Source: Alphaproteobacteria bacterium UBA2784
GTDB lineage: Bacteria; Pseudomonadota; Alphaproteobacteria; Micropepsales; Micropepsaceae
Length of the DNA: 33,257 bases
Reading direction: 5' to 3'
Assembly: GCA_002352285.1 (NCBI GenBank)
Contig: DEIC01000076.1
Span: 3,413 to 36,669 of the forward strand
Shown: one piece after another, positions 1 to 7,419 of the stretch
Layout of the letters: every line of letters begins with the position of its first letter
Numbering within the stretch: position 1 is the first letter of the stretch
Notes under the pieces: model-generated
The model's database searches: none
What the model was told of the DNA's origin: nothing
What the model saw: only the letters and a program-made list of their open reading frames with translations
Position numbers and translations under genes: made by a program

Positions 1-13
1 TCAGAAAACAAGC

Positions 14-36
14 GGGCCGGATTCGACAATCGGCCC
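14..36. other. Hairpin upstream of ccr
   Basis: GGGCCG, a bulged G and ATT pair with AAT CGGCCC around a CGAC loop, a near-perfect nine-pair stem. No T-run follows on the plus strand; on the minus strand a short T-rich stretch follows. It may terminate transcription from outside the window or sit in the ccr leader. Its function is not established. Confidence 0.3.
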
Positions 37-62
37 CAAAGCCAACCCATGGGGATCGCCTG

Positions 63-1352
63 ATGGCCGCTGAAGCCGCCCGCGCTGCAAAGCCTGCGCA
101 AATGCTCAAAGACCTTTACGAGATCGGCGAGATTCCGCCGCTCGGCCATGTGCCCAAGAACATGTATGCGTGGACGATCCGCAAGGAGCGCCACGGCGCG
201 CCCGAAACCTCCATGCAGGTGGAGGTCGTGCCGACCTGGACGCTCGACAGCCATGACGTGCTCGTGCTCGTGATGGCGGCAGGCGTGAACTACAACGGTG
301 TCTGGGCGGCCTTGGGCACGCCGATCTCGCCCATCGACGGCCACAAGAACCCCTATCACATTGCAGGCTCGGATGCGTCGGGCATCGTCTGGGCCGTTGG
401 CTCAAAGGTAAAGCGCTGGAAGGTTGGCGATGAAGTCGTCATCCACTGCAATCAGGATGACGGCGACGACGAGGAGTGCAATGGCGGCGATCCGATGTTC
501 TCGCCCTCGCAGCGCATCTGGGGTTACGAAACGCCCGACGGGTCATTTGCCCAGTTTGCCCGCGTGCAGGACCGCCAGTGCATGGAGCGCCCGCGCCACC
601 TGACATGGGAAGAAGCCGCCTGCTACACGCTGACGCTCGCCACCACCTACCGCATGTTCTTCGGCCATCGCCCGCACATCCTGCGCCCCGGCCATAACGT
701 GCTGGTGTGGGGCGCATCGGGCGGCCTTGGCAGCTTTGCCATCCAGCTCTGTGCGGTTTCAGGCGCTCACGCCATCGGCGTCATCTCGGATGAGTCCAAG
801 CGCGACTTCGTGATGAGCCTGGGCGCCAAGGGCGTCATCAACCGCAAGGATTTCAAATGCTGGGGCCAGATGCCCACCGTCAACTCGCCCGAGTATGAGG
901 CGTGGACGAAAGAGGCGCGCAAATTCGGAAAGGCGATCTGGGACATCACCGGCAAGGGCAACGATGTCGATTTCGTTTTTGAGCATCCCGGTGAGTCGAC
1001 ATTTCCCGTCTCGTGTCTGGTAGTCAAACGCGGCGGCATGGTGGTGTTCTGCGCGGGCACCACGGGATTCAATCTCACCTTTGATGCGCGCTATGTGTGG
1101 ATGCGCCAGAAGCGCATTCAGGGCTCGCACTTTGCCAATCTCTTGCAGGCAAGCCAGGCCAACCGCCTGGTGGTGGAGCGCCGCATTGATCCCTGCATGT
1201 CGGAAGTCTTCGGCTGGAAGGATATTCCTGCCGCCCACATGAAGATGTGGAAGAACGAACATCTGCCCGGCAACATGGCGGTGCTGGTGAATGCCCAGCG
1301 CCCCGGCCTGCGCAGCTATGAGGATGTGCTGGCCGAAAGCCCGGCGGGGTGA
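63..1352 (+). CDS. ccrA: Crotonyl-CoA carboxylase/reductase
   Basis: A 429-residue enoyl-CoA reductase of the medium-chain dehydrogenase/reductase superfamily. Known members reductively carboxylate crotonyl-CoA with NADPH and CO2 to (2S)-ethylmalonyl-CoA, the key step of the ethylmalonyl-CoA pathway. Visible Ccr hallmarks are the N-terminal GVNYNGVWAALG segment, the RIWGYET motif, the nucleotide-binding WGASGGLGSFA, FEHPGE and GSHFAN. The Asn, the Glu of GYET and the His of GSHFAN match residues described as CO2-binding in characterised Ccr. Length is normal for the family. The ATG at 63 is preceded by GGGGAT at a suitable distance; an ATG at 49 stops after a few codons. An ordinary quinone or alcohol reductase is unlikely because these motifs are Ccr-specific. 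Confidence 0.95.
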   Translation: MAAEAARAAKPAQMLKDLYEIGEIPPLGHVPKNMYAWTIRKERHGAPETSMQVEVVPTWTLDSHDVLVLVMAAGVNYNGVWAALGTPISPIDGHKNPYHIAGSDASGIVWAVGSKVKRWKVGDEVVIHCNQDDGDDEECNGGDPMFSPSQRIWGYETPDGSFAQFARVQDRQCMERPRHLTWEEAACYTLTLATTYRMFFGHRPHILRPGHNVLVWGASGGLGSFAIQLCAVSGAHAIGVISDESKRDFVMSLGAKGVINRKDFKCWGQMPTVNSPEYEAWTKEARKFGKAIWDITGKGNDVDFVFEHPGESTFPVSCLVVKRGGMVVFCAGTTGFNLTFDARYVWMRQKRIQGSHFANLLQASQANRLVVERRIDPCMSEVFGWKDIPAAHMKMWKNEHLPGNMAVLVNAQRPGLRSYEDVLAESPAG

Positions 1353-1393
1353 GCGGGGGATTGCGCGCTCCTGATTGGTCAGCAATTTCTTCC

Positions 1394-1548
1394 GCCTCCC
1401 CCGTTCATGGGGGAGGCAGCTTCGCGCAGCGAAGCGGTGGGGGGCACCATCGACCAGCTCATTGCAGCTTCCCGCAACCCCGCCGGACTTGCGGTCGCTT
1501 TGCTCCCGCAAATCCCTTGCGCTCCGCTCACCCCTTTAATCAAAGGGG
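1394..1548. repeat. Multi-hairpin repeat-like intergenic element
   Basis: The 294-base gap between ccr and the GFA gene holds three perfect hairpins: GCCTCCCCC/GGGGGAGGC with a six-base loop (1394-1417), GCTTCGC/GCGAAGC with a three-base loop (1419-1435), and CCCCTTT/AAAGGGG with a four-base loop (1531-1548). The second is followed by GGTG-G5-CACC. This layout resembles the dispersed REP-like intergenic elements of many alphaproteobacterial genomes. Only one copy is in the window, so repeat status is inference. The first hairpin could also end ccr transcription. No credible coding sequence is seen in this gap. Confidence 0.5.
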
Positions 1549-1587
1549 AGGCCGAAGAAACGCTGACTCAATGAGGCAATACTTGCA

Positions 1588-1616
1588 TTGAGCCATCGCG
1601 TGCATCCGCCTATCGT
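1588..1616 (+). promoter_or_regulatory. Candidate sigma70-type promoter for the GFA gene
   Basis: TTGAGC (1588-1593) and TATCGT (1611-1616) are separated by exactly 17 bases and lie 30 bases before the start codon. Each hexamer matches the sigma70 consensus at four of six positions, so this is a plausible but unproven promoter for the GFA-GNAT pair. Confidence 0.35.
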
Positions 1617-1646
1617 AATCCCCGGTCTTTCAGCCGGAGATGCGCC

Positions 1647-2066
1647 ATGACGATGCCCCTTCACGGCCACTGCCTGTGCGGCGCGGTGAAATTTACCGCC
1701 ACGCCAAAGTCGATGATTATGGATGTCTGTCATTGCTCGATGTGCCGCCGCTGGTCGGGCGGCACATTCATGGGTGTTGACTGCGGCGGTTCAGTCAAAG
1801 TCGAGGATGAAAGCGCCCTGGGCGTCTATCACTCATCGGATTGGGGCGAGCGCTGTTTCTGCAGGAATTGCGGCACAACGCTTTTCTGGCGGATGCGCCA
1901 GGGCCCGCCGCATGTGGTTGTGGCGGCGCAGGCATTTGATGACGTTTCGCGCTTCTCGTTTGACCTTGAAATCTTCATCGAGGAGCAGCCGCCCAACTAT
2001 GCCTTTGCCAACAAGACAAAGCGCATGACAGGAGCGGAATTCATTGCCTCGGTGACGAAGAAGTAG
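1647..2066 (+). CDS. GFA-family zinc-binding protein
   Basis: A 139-residue protein of the GFA (glutathione-dependent formaldehyde-activating enzyme-like) family, a small zinc-binding beta fold. It shows the cysteine layout of the family: C9-x-C11 in the opening HCLCGAV, C28-x-C30-x2-C33 in VCHCSMC, and C72-x2-C75 in FCRNCG. Most members have no proven reaction, and the formaldehyde activity named for the family is not established generally, so no substrate is assigned. The first ATG has a GGAG upstream; an ATG two codons later is also possible. It ends two bases before the GNAT gene, so the two are probably co-transcribed. Confidence 0.88.
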   Translation: MTMPLHGHCLCGAVKFTATPKSMIMDVCHCSMCRRWSGGTFMGVDCGGSVKVEDESALGVYHSSDWGERCFCRNCGTTLFWRMRQGPPHVVVAAQAFDDVSRFSFDLEIFIEEQPPNYAFANKTKRMTGAEFIASVTKK

Positions 2067-2068
2067 GC

Positions 2069-2617
2069 ATGGCCAAAATCACCCTCACCCGCCTGTCGCA
2101 GGCCACGCGCGCTGACTTTGATGCAACCCATGCTGGCAGCGAGGGGCCCGGCTGGTGTCAATGTGTGGCCTGGCATGTGCCGGACTGGAACGGCTGGGGC
2201 GCTCGAACACGCGAAGAAAATCTCGCGTTACGCGAGAAACTGACCCGGGAAGGCATGGCCGACGGCTATCTCATTCATGCCGATGGTGCGCTCGCGGGCT
2301 GGGTGCAGGCCGATGCGCGCGACCGCTTTTCAAAACTGCAAACACAGTTTGACCTGAAACCCGCGCCCGGCACTTTCATGATCGGATGTTTTGTCATCCT
2401 TCCCGCGTTCCGTCGCCGGGGAATAGCGCGGTCAGCCCTTGCCGCCCTGATCCCGGAACTGCAATCGCGCGGCGCCACCGCCATCGAGGCGTTTCCCAAA
2501 CGCACCGCAAAGGATGAAGGCGAGTTCTGGAACGGACCGGAGTCGATCTACGCCGAAGCGGGCTTTGCCGTGGTGCGCGATGATCCGGTCCGCCCTGTAT
2601 TGCGCCGTCACCTCTGA
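2069..2617 (+). CDS. GNAT-family N-acetyltransferase
   Basis: A 182-residue GCN5-related acetyltransferase. The core strand-helix region around residues 105-130 carries the acetyl-CoA pyrophosphate-binding motif (FRRRGIARSAL), preceded by the strand FMIGCFVILPAF. The N-terminal part has CQC and WHVPDWNGWG-like aromatic segments seen in an uncharacterised bacterial GNAT subgroup. The acceptor substrate cannot be told from sequence. It follows the GFA gene by two bases. Its 3' end overlaps the convergent DoxX gene by ten bases. Confidence 0.85.
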   Translation: MAKITLTRLSQATRADFDATHAGSEGPGWCQCVAWHVPDWNGWGARTREENLALREKLTREGMADGYLIHADGALAGWVQADARDRFSKLQTQFDLKPAPGTFMIGCFVILPAFRRRGIARSALAALIPELQSRGATAIEAFPKRTAKDEGEFWNGPESIYAEAGFAVVRDDPVRPVLRRHL

Positions 2618-3039
2618 CGCCGCCGCGCCAGCACCGCATCAAGGCTCAAGGCATCATCACTGCGGAACATCAACATCACGAACGAAGCTGCCGCCACGGT
2701 TGTTGACGGGAAGAACAGCACATTCGCCGTCTCGCGCGTCATCAGATAGAGGCCGAGCGGGTCAACAAGGTAGTTCCAGATCGCTCCCGCCCCGATGAGC
2801 AGAACGGCAAACTGCAGCGGATAGATGATCGCGCGAAAAAGCCCCAGCACGACAAGAAGGCCCAGCAGCGCTTCGGCAATGCCAAGACCCATCTGGATGC
2901 CGGCCTCGCTCAAGAGCCCGCCATAATATTTGTCGGATACACCAATGGCGGCATCCGGCGCGCCGATCTTGATGAGACCCCAGATCACCAGAAGCAGCCC
3001 GGTAGTGACACGCAGCAAAAGCAGTGAAAGCGCTTTCAT
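2608..3039 (-). CDS. DoxX-like membrane protein
   Basis: A 143-residue integral membrane protein of the DoxX/DoxD-like group with four hydrophobic segments (about residues 3-25, 46-67, 70-90 and 105-125). The ATG at 3039 is chosen because AGGGGGA lies just upstream and the protein then begins directly with the first membrane helix; the longer frame to 3216 adds 59 low-quality residues and crosses into the divergent PepSY gene. The cellular role of most DoxX-like proteins is not established; some are linked to redox or terminal oxidase functions. It is divergent from the PepSY gene with 170 bases between. Confidence 0.8.
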   Translation of the reverse strand: MKALSLLLLRVTTGLLLVIWGLIKIGAPDAAIGVSDKYYGGLLSEAGIQMGLGIAEALLGLLVVLGLFRAIIYPLQFAVLLIGAGAIWNYLVDPLGLYLMTRETANVLFFPSTTVAAASFVMLMFRSDDALSLDAVLARRRQR

Positions 3040-3209
3040 GATTTCCCCCTGCGGCATCGCCGCAGCCCCCCGCGGCTTTGCCGCAGTTCGATGTGATCTG
3101 CCCGTCGGCATAGTGAGCCCGTCTGGCAATTCCTGGCAAGCTGCGGCATCTTGGGTGTCAAAGCGGGGCGCATGATGCTGACGCGGCAACGGAATCCGGG
3201 GGAAAATCA

Positions 3210-3920
3210 ATGACAACGCGCCGCTGGATTCTGCGCATTCACGGCTGGGTCGCGATTGTAGCGGGCATCCAGATTTTCCTTTGGGTCTTGAGCGGCCTTG
3301 TCATGGCGTGGTTTCCGATCGACGAGGTTCGTGGGCGTCATCTGGCGCGCAATACCGAACCGCCGGTGCTCGAAACCGCAACACTTCTACCGCTCGCCGA
3401 CGCCGCCTCCCGCATGGAAGGCGGCGCAACCCAGATCACGCTGCGCAGCATGGCGGGCGATCCGGTGTTTGAACTGGCCGATGCACATGGCGCCATTACA
3501 TTGATGGATGCACGCAGCGGCGAAATCCTCTCGCCGCTTGGCGAAGCGCTGGCGCGAAAAGTCGCGCTCTACGATTATGCGGGCAGTGGGGCGATCAGCG
3601 AAGCCGCCCTGATCGCCGAGCCCGCACCCGAAGACCGCACCACAGCGCCTGTCTGGCGCATCCGTTTTGATGACGCTGACGAGACGCGCCTTTACGTCTC
3701 GCCGGAAAACGGCAAGGTGCTGGCGCGCCGCACAGCCACCTGGCGGCTCTATGATTTCTTCTGGATGCTGCACATCATGGATTTCAGCGAGCGGGAGGAT
3801 TTCAACCACCCGGCCCTGATTGCCTTTGCGGCACTCTCGGTGATTGTAGCGGCCTCCGGCCTGCCGCTGCTCTGGTGGCATGTCATCGCACCTGCATGGC
3901 GGCGGCGGCGGCGCACCTGA
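3210..3920 (+). CDS. PepSY domain membrane protein
   Basis: A 236-residue protein with an N-terminal membrane helix (about residues 12-35), a periplasmic portion containing a PepSY-like stretch (around residues 85-175, with Y-V-S-P-E-N-G-K-V near its end), and a C-terminal helix (about 200-226) followed by an arginine-rich tail. The DFFWMLHIMDF motif before the last helix is typical of PepSY-associated TM proteins. Family members are often linked to iron or flavin redox chemistry or protease inhibition, but no specific function can be given. The start has GGGGGA upstream. A short unlinked gap separates it from mcd. Confidence 0.8.
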   Translation: MTTRRWILRIHGWVAIVAGIQIFLWVLSGLVMAWFPIDEVRGRHLARNTEPPVLETATLLPLADAASRMEGGATQITLRSMAGDPVFELADAHGAITLMDARSGEILSPLGEALARKVALYDYAGSGAISEAALIAEPAPEDRTTAPVWRIRFDDADETRLYVSPENGKVLARRTATWRLYDFFWMLHIMDFSEREDFNHPALIAFAALSVIVAASGLPLLWWHVIAPAWRRRRRT

Positions 3921-3949
3921 CTTCACGCTTTGGGCTTTCCTTGGCGGCC

Positions 3950-3959
3950 AGTGCGCACT
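3950..3959. promoter_or_regulatory. 10-bp palindrome upstream of mcd
   Basis: AGTGCGCACT is a perfect palindrome 48 bases before the chosen mcd start. Its GTGC/GCAC core resembles the inverted repeat in the etfBA leader, though arm spacing differs. A regulator site is possible; chance occurrence in GC-rich DNA is also quite possible. Confidence 0.2.
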
Positions 3960-4007
3960 AGGTTTTCGCAGGTGCAACATAAACCGCGACAGACCCGTTA
4001 CCGCCAC

Positions 4008-5684
4008 ATGAGCGCAGCCGCCCAACGCCAAATCCCGACAGCTTCGCCGATCCTGCCCCATCTCATGGATCAGGCGAGAGACACGGTCGCCGCCGCCGAA
4101 AAGCTGCTGGCGGGCCTTGCCTCCGCCGTGCGCGCGCGCATTGCAGAGGCAGGTGGCGTCGATGCCGCCCAGCATGAGGCGCACGGCTATGCGTGGGTTG
4201 CAACCTATGTCGAAGCGCTGCGCCAGCTTCACGCCTGGGGCGAACGCCTGTCGGCTTCCGGCGAATTCGGCGAGATGGAAACGCTGATCCTGCAACTGGG
4301 CTTTGCCGAATACGCCGCCCAGATGATCGGCGGCATTCCGATGAGCCAGAACGAGATCGTGCGCGCAGGGCAAATTGGCGCAGCGGATGAAGGCATCGGC
4401 CAATTCATGGAAGCGGCCGGGCGTCTGATCCATGCGGGTGCAAGCGACGCTGCCAAGGCGCGGCTGGCGGAACTGATCGCCGCCGATCCGTCGCGCGTGA
4501 CGTATGGTGCGACAGGTCTTGATTCCGAGATGGAACTGATCCGCGAGCAATTCGCCAAATTCGTGCGCGACCGCGTGGCGCCGCATGCTCATGGCTGGCA
4601 CCTGCGTGATGAACTGATCCCGTTGCCGATTGTCAGCGAGATGGCGGAATTGGGCGTCTTCGGCCTCACCATCCCCGAAGAATTCGGCGGCAGCGGCCTT
4701 GGCAAGACCGCCATGTGCGTCGTGTCAGAGGAATTGTCGCGCGGCTATATCGGTGTTGGTTCGCTGGGCACGCGCAGCGAAATTGCCGCCGAACTCATTC
4801 TGGGCGGCGGCACGGACGCACAGAAAAAGCATTGGCTGCCGCGCATCGCTTCGGGCGAGATTTTGCCGACCGCGGTTTTTACCGAACCCAATACGGGTTC
4901 TGATCTGGGCAGCCTGCGCACGCGCGCCGAGCGTCATGGTGATGTCTGGAAAGTCACCGGCAACAAGACCTGGATCACCCATGCCGCCCGCGCCGATGTG
5001 ATGACGCTGCTGGTGCGCACAAACAGCGCGCCTGCCTATAAGGGCCTGTCGATGTTCCTTGCTGAAAAGCCGCGCGGCACGGACGCCAATCCCTTCCCGG
5101 CCAAGGGCATGCGCGGGGGCGAGATCGGCGTCATCGGCTATCGCGGCATGAAGGAATACGAGATCGGCTTCGACGGCTTTGAGGTTGCCCACGAAAATCT
5201 TCTGGGCGGCGAAGAGGGTCAGGGCTTCAAGCAGCTGATGCGTACGTTTGAAAGCGCCCGCATCCAGACAGCGGCGCGCGCTGTCGGTGTGGCCCAGGCC
5301 GCCCTTGATGTGGGCCTGCGCTATGCCCTTGACCGCATCCAGTTCGGCAAACCGATTTTCAGTTTTCCGCGCGTGGCCAACAAGCTCGCCATGATGGCCG
5401 TTGAAATCGTCATCGCCCGTCAGCTCACCTATTTCGCCGCGCGCGAAAAGGATGCGGGCCGCCGCTGCGATCTGGAGGCCGGTATGGCAAAGCTGCTGGC
5501 GGCGCGCGTGGCGTGGGCCGCCGCCGACAATGCGCTTCAGATTCATGGCGGCAATGGCTTTGCCATGGAATATCCGGTAAGCCGCATCCTGTGTGATGCG
5601 CGCATCCTCAACATTTTTGAGGGCGCAGCCGAAATCCAGGCGCAGGTGATTGCCCGCCGGCTTCTGGAAGGCGGCGCCAACTGA
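4008..5684 (+). CDS. mcd: Acyl-CoA dehydrogenase, probable (2S)-methylsuccinyl-CoA dehydrogenase
   Basis: A 558-residue FAD-dependent acyl-CoA dehydrogenase. Typical family members have about 380-400 residues; this one carries an N-terminal extension of about 160 residues, a known trait of methylsuccinyl-CoA dehydrogenase, which oxidises (2S)-methylsuccinyl-CoA to mesaconyl-CoA in the ethylmalonyl-CoA pathway. FAD/substrate motifs TAVFTEPNTGSDLG and WITHAARAD are present, and the expected catalytic base is E538 in the closing FEGAAEIQ motif. The ATG at 4008 is preferred over the frame opening at 3930 because the upstream 26 residues are basic and unlike the family. It heads a run with the twin-helix protein and adenosyltransferase genes. 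The assignment rests on length, ccr nearby and the ETF genes; another long acyl-CoA dehydrogenase remains possible. Confidence 0.85.
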   Translation: MSAAAQRQIPTASPILPHLMDQARDTVAAAEKLLAGLASAVRARIAEAGGVDAAQHEAHGYAWVATYVEALRQLHAWGERLSASGEFGEMETLILQLGFAEYAAQMIGGIPMSQNEIVRAGQIGAADEGIGQFMEAAGRLIHAGASDAAKARLAELIAADPSRVTYGATGLDSEMELIREQFAKFVRDRVAPHAHGWHLRDELIPLPIVSEMAELGVFGLTIPEEFGGSGLGKTAMCVVSEELSRGYIGVGSLGTRSEIAAELILGGGTDAQKKHWLPRIASGEILPTAVFTEPNTGSDLGSLRTRAERHGDVWKVTGNKTWITHAARADVMTLLVRTNSAPAYKGLSMFLAEKPRGTDANPFPAKGMRGGEIGVIGYRGMKEYEIGFDGFEVAHENLLGGEEGQGFKQLMRTFESARIQTAARAVGVAQAALDVGLRYALDRIQFGKPIFSFPRVANKLAMMAVEIVIARQLTYFAAREKDAGRRCDLEAGMAKLLAARVAWAAADNALQIHGGNGFAMEYPVSRILCDARILNIFEGAAEIQAQVIARRLLEGGAN

Positions 5685-5696
5685 AGGCTGGGAGAG

Positions 5697-5897
5697 ATGG
5701 ATCTCGAGACCGGAAAAATTCTTGTCGGCGTTGCCGTCTTTGCGGTTTTTTGCGTGCTGTGCGTCGGCATCTATTCGCTTTACAAGGGCGGTGATTTTGC
5801 CCGCTCGTGGTCAAACAAGCTGATGCGGCTGCGCGTGGTTTTGCAGTTTGCTGCCATCATCATCATCATGGCCGTGCTCTATTTCACGGGAACCTGA
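5697..5897 (+). CDS. Twin transmembrane helix small protein (HIG1-like)
   Basis: A 66-residue inner-membrane protein with two hydrophobic helices (about residues 8-28 and 46-63) joined by a basic loop containing G-G-D-F-A-R-S-W-S-N-K-L-M-R-R-type residues. This matches the alphaproteobacterial twin-helix small protein family related to the HIG1 domain, which in mitochondria associates with respiratory complexes. It lies 12 bases after mcd and 4 bases before the adenosyltransferase start, an arrangement common in Alphaproteobacteria. Its molecular role here is unknown. Confidence 0.82.
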   Translation: MDLETGKILVGVAVFAVFCVLCVGIYSLYKGGDFARSWSNKLMRLRVVLQFAAIIIIMAVLYFTGT

Positions 5898-5901
5898 CCC
5901 G

Positions 5902-6483
5902 ATGGTTGTCCTCAACCGCATCTACACAAAGACCGGCGATGGCGGCGAAACCGCTTTGGGCACCGGCAAGCGTGTGCCAAAGGATGATCCGCGCATCGAA
6001 GCCTATGGCACGGTCGATGAAACCAATGCCGTGATTGGCGTCGCGCGCCTGTCGGCGGCCGCCAACCTCGATGTGATGCTGGCGCGCATCCAGAACGATC
6101 TCTTTGATCTTGGCGCTGATCTCGCCGTGCCCGAGGAAGAGGGTCAGAGCTTCGAGCGCCTGACAGTCACCGATGCGCAGGTCACGCGTCTTGAGCGCGA
6201 GATCGACGCCATGAATGGCGAACTTGCACCTTTGCGCTCATTCGTCTTGCCGGGTGGATCGCCCGCCGCCGCCCATCTTCACGTGGCGCGCACGGTCTGC
6301 CGCCGCGCCGAGCGCCTGACCGTGACCCTGTCGCGGGCAGAAAAGGTGAACCCCGCCGCAATCCGTTATCTCAACCGCCTGTCTGATTTTCTCTTTGTGG
6401 CAGCGCGCTTTGCCAATCTTCCCGGTCCTGGGCTCACCGGTCCCGGGGATGTGCTCTGGACGCCGGGCGCAAACCGGACGTGA
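5902..6483 (+). CDS. PduO-type cob(I)alamin adenosyltransferase
   Basis: A 193-residue corrinoid adenosyltransferase that transfers the adenosyl group of ATP to cob(I)alamin, making adenosylcobalamin. The N-terminal ATP-binding RIYTKTGDGG stretch, the AYGTVDETNA motif and the C-terminal RYLNRLSDFLFVAAR segment are diagnostic for the PduO type. The ATG at 5902 is chosen because the protein then opens with the conserved first strand; the frame extends upstream only into the previous gene. Context is informative: adenosylcobalamin is needed by ethylmalonyl-CoA and methylmalonyl-CoA mutases of the pathway served by ccr and mcd, and by the NrdJ encoded further along. Those mutases are not in the window. 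Confidence 0.93.
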   Translation: MVVLNRIYTKTGDGGETALGTGKRVPKDDPRIEAYGTVDETNAVIGVARLSAAANLDVMLARIQNDLFDLGADLAVPEEEGQSFERLTVTDAQVTRLEREIDAMNGELAPLRSFVLPGGSPAAAHLHVARTVCRRAERLTVTLSRAEKVNPAAIRYLNRLSDFLFVAARFANLPGPGLTGPGDVLWTPGANRT

Positions 6484-6621
6484 TCCAACCCACTTCCATT
6501 AACGCCGCAAACCCGTCAAAATCCCGCCCGCACGCAGGCCTATGCGTCGCGCGTTGCGGGGACCATTAGCCATTTGCCGGGAGCAGAATGCATGCCCGGC
6601 CCATCGGGGAGTTCTTGATTC

Positions 6622-7143
6622 ATGCGCAAATCCTGGCTTTTGACCGCCGCCCTTGCGGCTACTATCGGCTTTGGTGCCGCAACCCTTGAGGTGGCCCGCG
6701 CCGCCGATGTGATCACGGAAGTGACCGCCCAGCAGATGGGCAACATCCTGAAGCAGAATGGTTTTGAGGTGACCGAAGTGGGCGTCACCTCGGACGGCAA
6801 GCCGCAGGTAACGGCCAAGCACAACAACACCGTGTTCCAGGTGCTGTTCTATGGCTGCAACAACGCCAATCCCGTGCGCTGCATGCGCATCCAGCTGCGC
6901 GCCGATTACAATTCGCCGCAGATCCAGCTGGACCCGCTCAACAACTACAATGCAAGCTGGGTGTTCGGAAAAGCCTATCGCTATCAGTCCGACGGCGGTT
7001 ACGGTGCCTCGATCGAAATTCCGGTGAACCTTGAGGGCGGCGTGACCGCTGCCAACCTGACCTCGACCTTCGATATCTGGCGCGATGTGCTCCAGAAGTT
7101 TGAGGCGGAAGCCCTGGGCTTCACCAATTCGACGCCCCGCTAA
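6622..7143 (+). CDS. YbjN domain-containing exported protein
   Basis: A 173-residue protein with a clear signal peptide (basic MRK start, hydrophobic stretch, cleavage likely after A-R-A near residue 27). The mature part matches the YbjN fold: a helix with L-K-Q-N-G-F, strands around V-Q-V-L-F-Y-G-C, and a C-terminal helix after S-T-F-D-I-W-R. Two cysteines in GCNNANPVRC may form a disulfide in the periplasm. YbjN-like proteins have been linked to type III secretion chaperone-like folds and stress, but the role of exported versions is unknown. GGGGAG precedes the start by ten bases, and a strong terminator follows, so it appears to be monocistronic. Confidence 0.8.
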   Translation: MRKSWLLTAALAATIGFGAATLEVARAADVITEVTAQQMGNILKQNGFEVTEVGVTSDGKPQVTAKHNNTVFQVLFYGCNNANPVRCMRIQLRADYNSPQIQLDPLNNYNASWVFGKAYRYQSDGGYGASIEIPVNLEGGVTAANLTSTFDIWRDVLQKFEAEALGFTNSTPR

Positions 7144-7165
7144 GACGGGTCGCTGAAAATCTGCA

Positions 7166-7192
7166 GGGGCAGGAGCAATCCTGCCCCTTTTT
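7166..7192 (+). terminator. Rho-independent terminator after the YbjN gene
   Basis: GGGGCAGGA pairs perfectly with TCCTGCCCC around a GCAA tetraloop of the stable GNRA class, and five T bases follow. It lies 22 bases past the YbjN stop codon and isolates that gene from etfBA. Confidence 0.9.
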
Positions 7193-7282
7193 GCTTCCAA
7201 CACTGCAGCAGCGGACCGGTGCGCGCGCCTGAACCTTGGAAATCCTTGCAAAATCAGGCTACCAAAGCCCCCGTTCCCTTCA

Positions 7283-7312
7283 TTGACAGGCCCCTTGGCA
7301 GGCACCTATTTT
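7283..7312 (+). promoter_or_regulatory. Candidate sigma70-type promoter for etfBA-hbd
   Basis: A consensus -35 box TTGACA (7283-7288) is followed after 18 bases by TATTTT (7307-7312). The start codon of etfB is 107 bases downstream, leaving a leader that begins with the inverted repeat at 7311-7325. No competing promoter of this quality was seen in the gap. Confidence 0.6.
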
Positions 7313-7325
7313 GTGCGCCGCACAA
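7311..7325. promoter_or_regulatory. Inverted repeat at the predicted etfBA start site
   Basis: TTGTGCG and CGCACAA form a perfect 15-bp inverted repeat with a one-base centre. It begins within the -10 box and covers the expected transcription start, the classic position of a repressor operator. The cognate regulator is not identifiable from the sequence. Confidence 0.5.
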
Positions 7326-7327
7326 TC

Positions 7328-7341
7328 GACCCCTTGGGGTC
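7328..7341. promoter_or_regulatory. Second inverted repeat in the etfBA leader
   Basis: GACCCC and GGGGTC flank a TT centre, three bases after the previous repeat. It could be a second protein-binding site. A two-base centre cannot form a stable RNA hairpin without melting inner pairs, so a DNA site is more likely if it is functional. Confidence 0.35.
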
Positions 7342-7419
7342 ATGTCACAGGCCGCGCGGGCTGAATGATGCGCCGCGCCGGTTTACCATCTGCACGTCAC
7401 GATCCGGGAGCTTTGAAGG

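Noticed and set aside
3387..4601. Long minus-strand open frame opposite the PepSY and mcd genes
   Set aside because: It is rich in Arg, His and Cys, spans two well-supported plus-strand genes and shows no motif. It reflects codon bias in GC-rich DNA.
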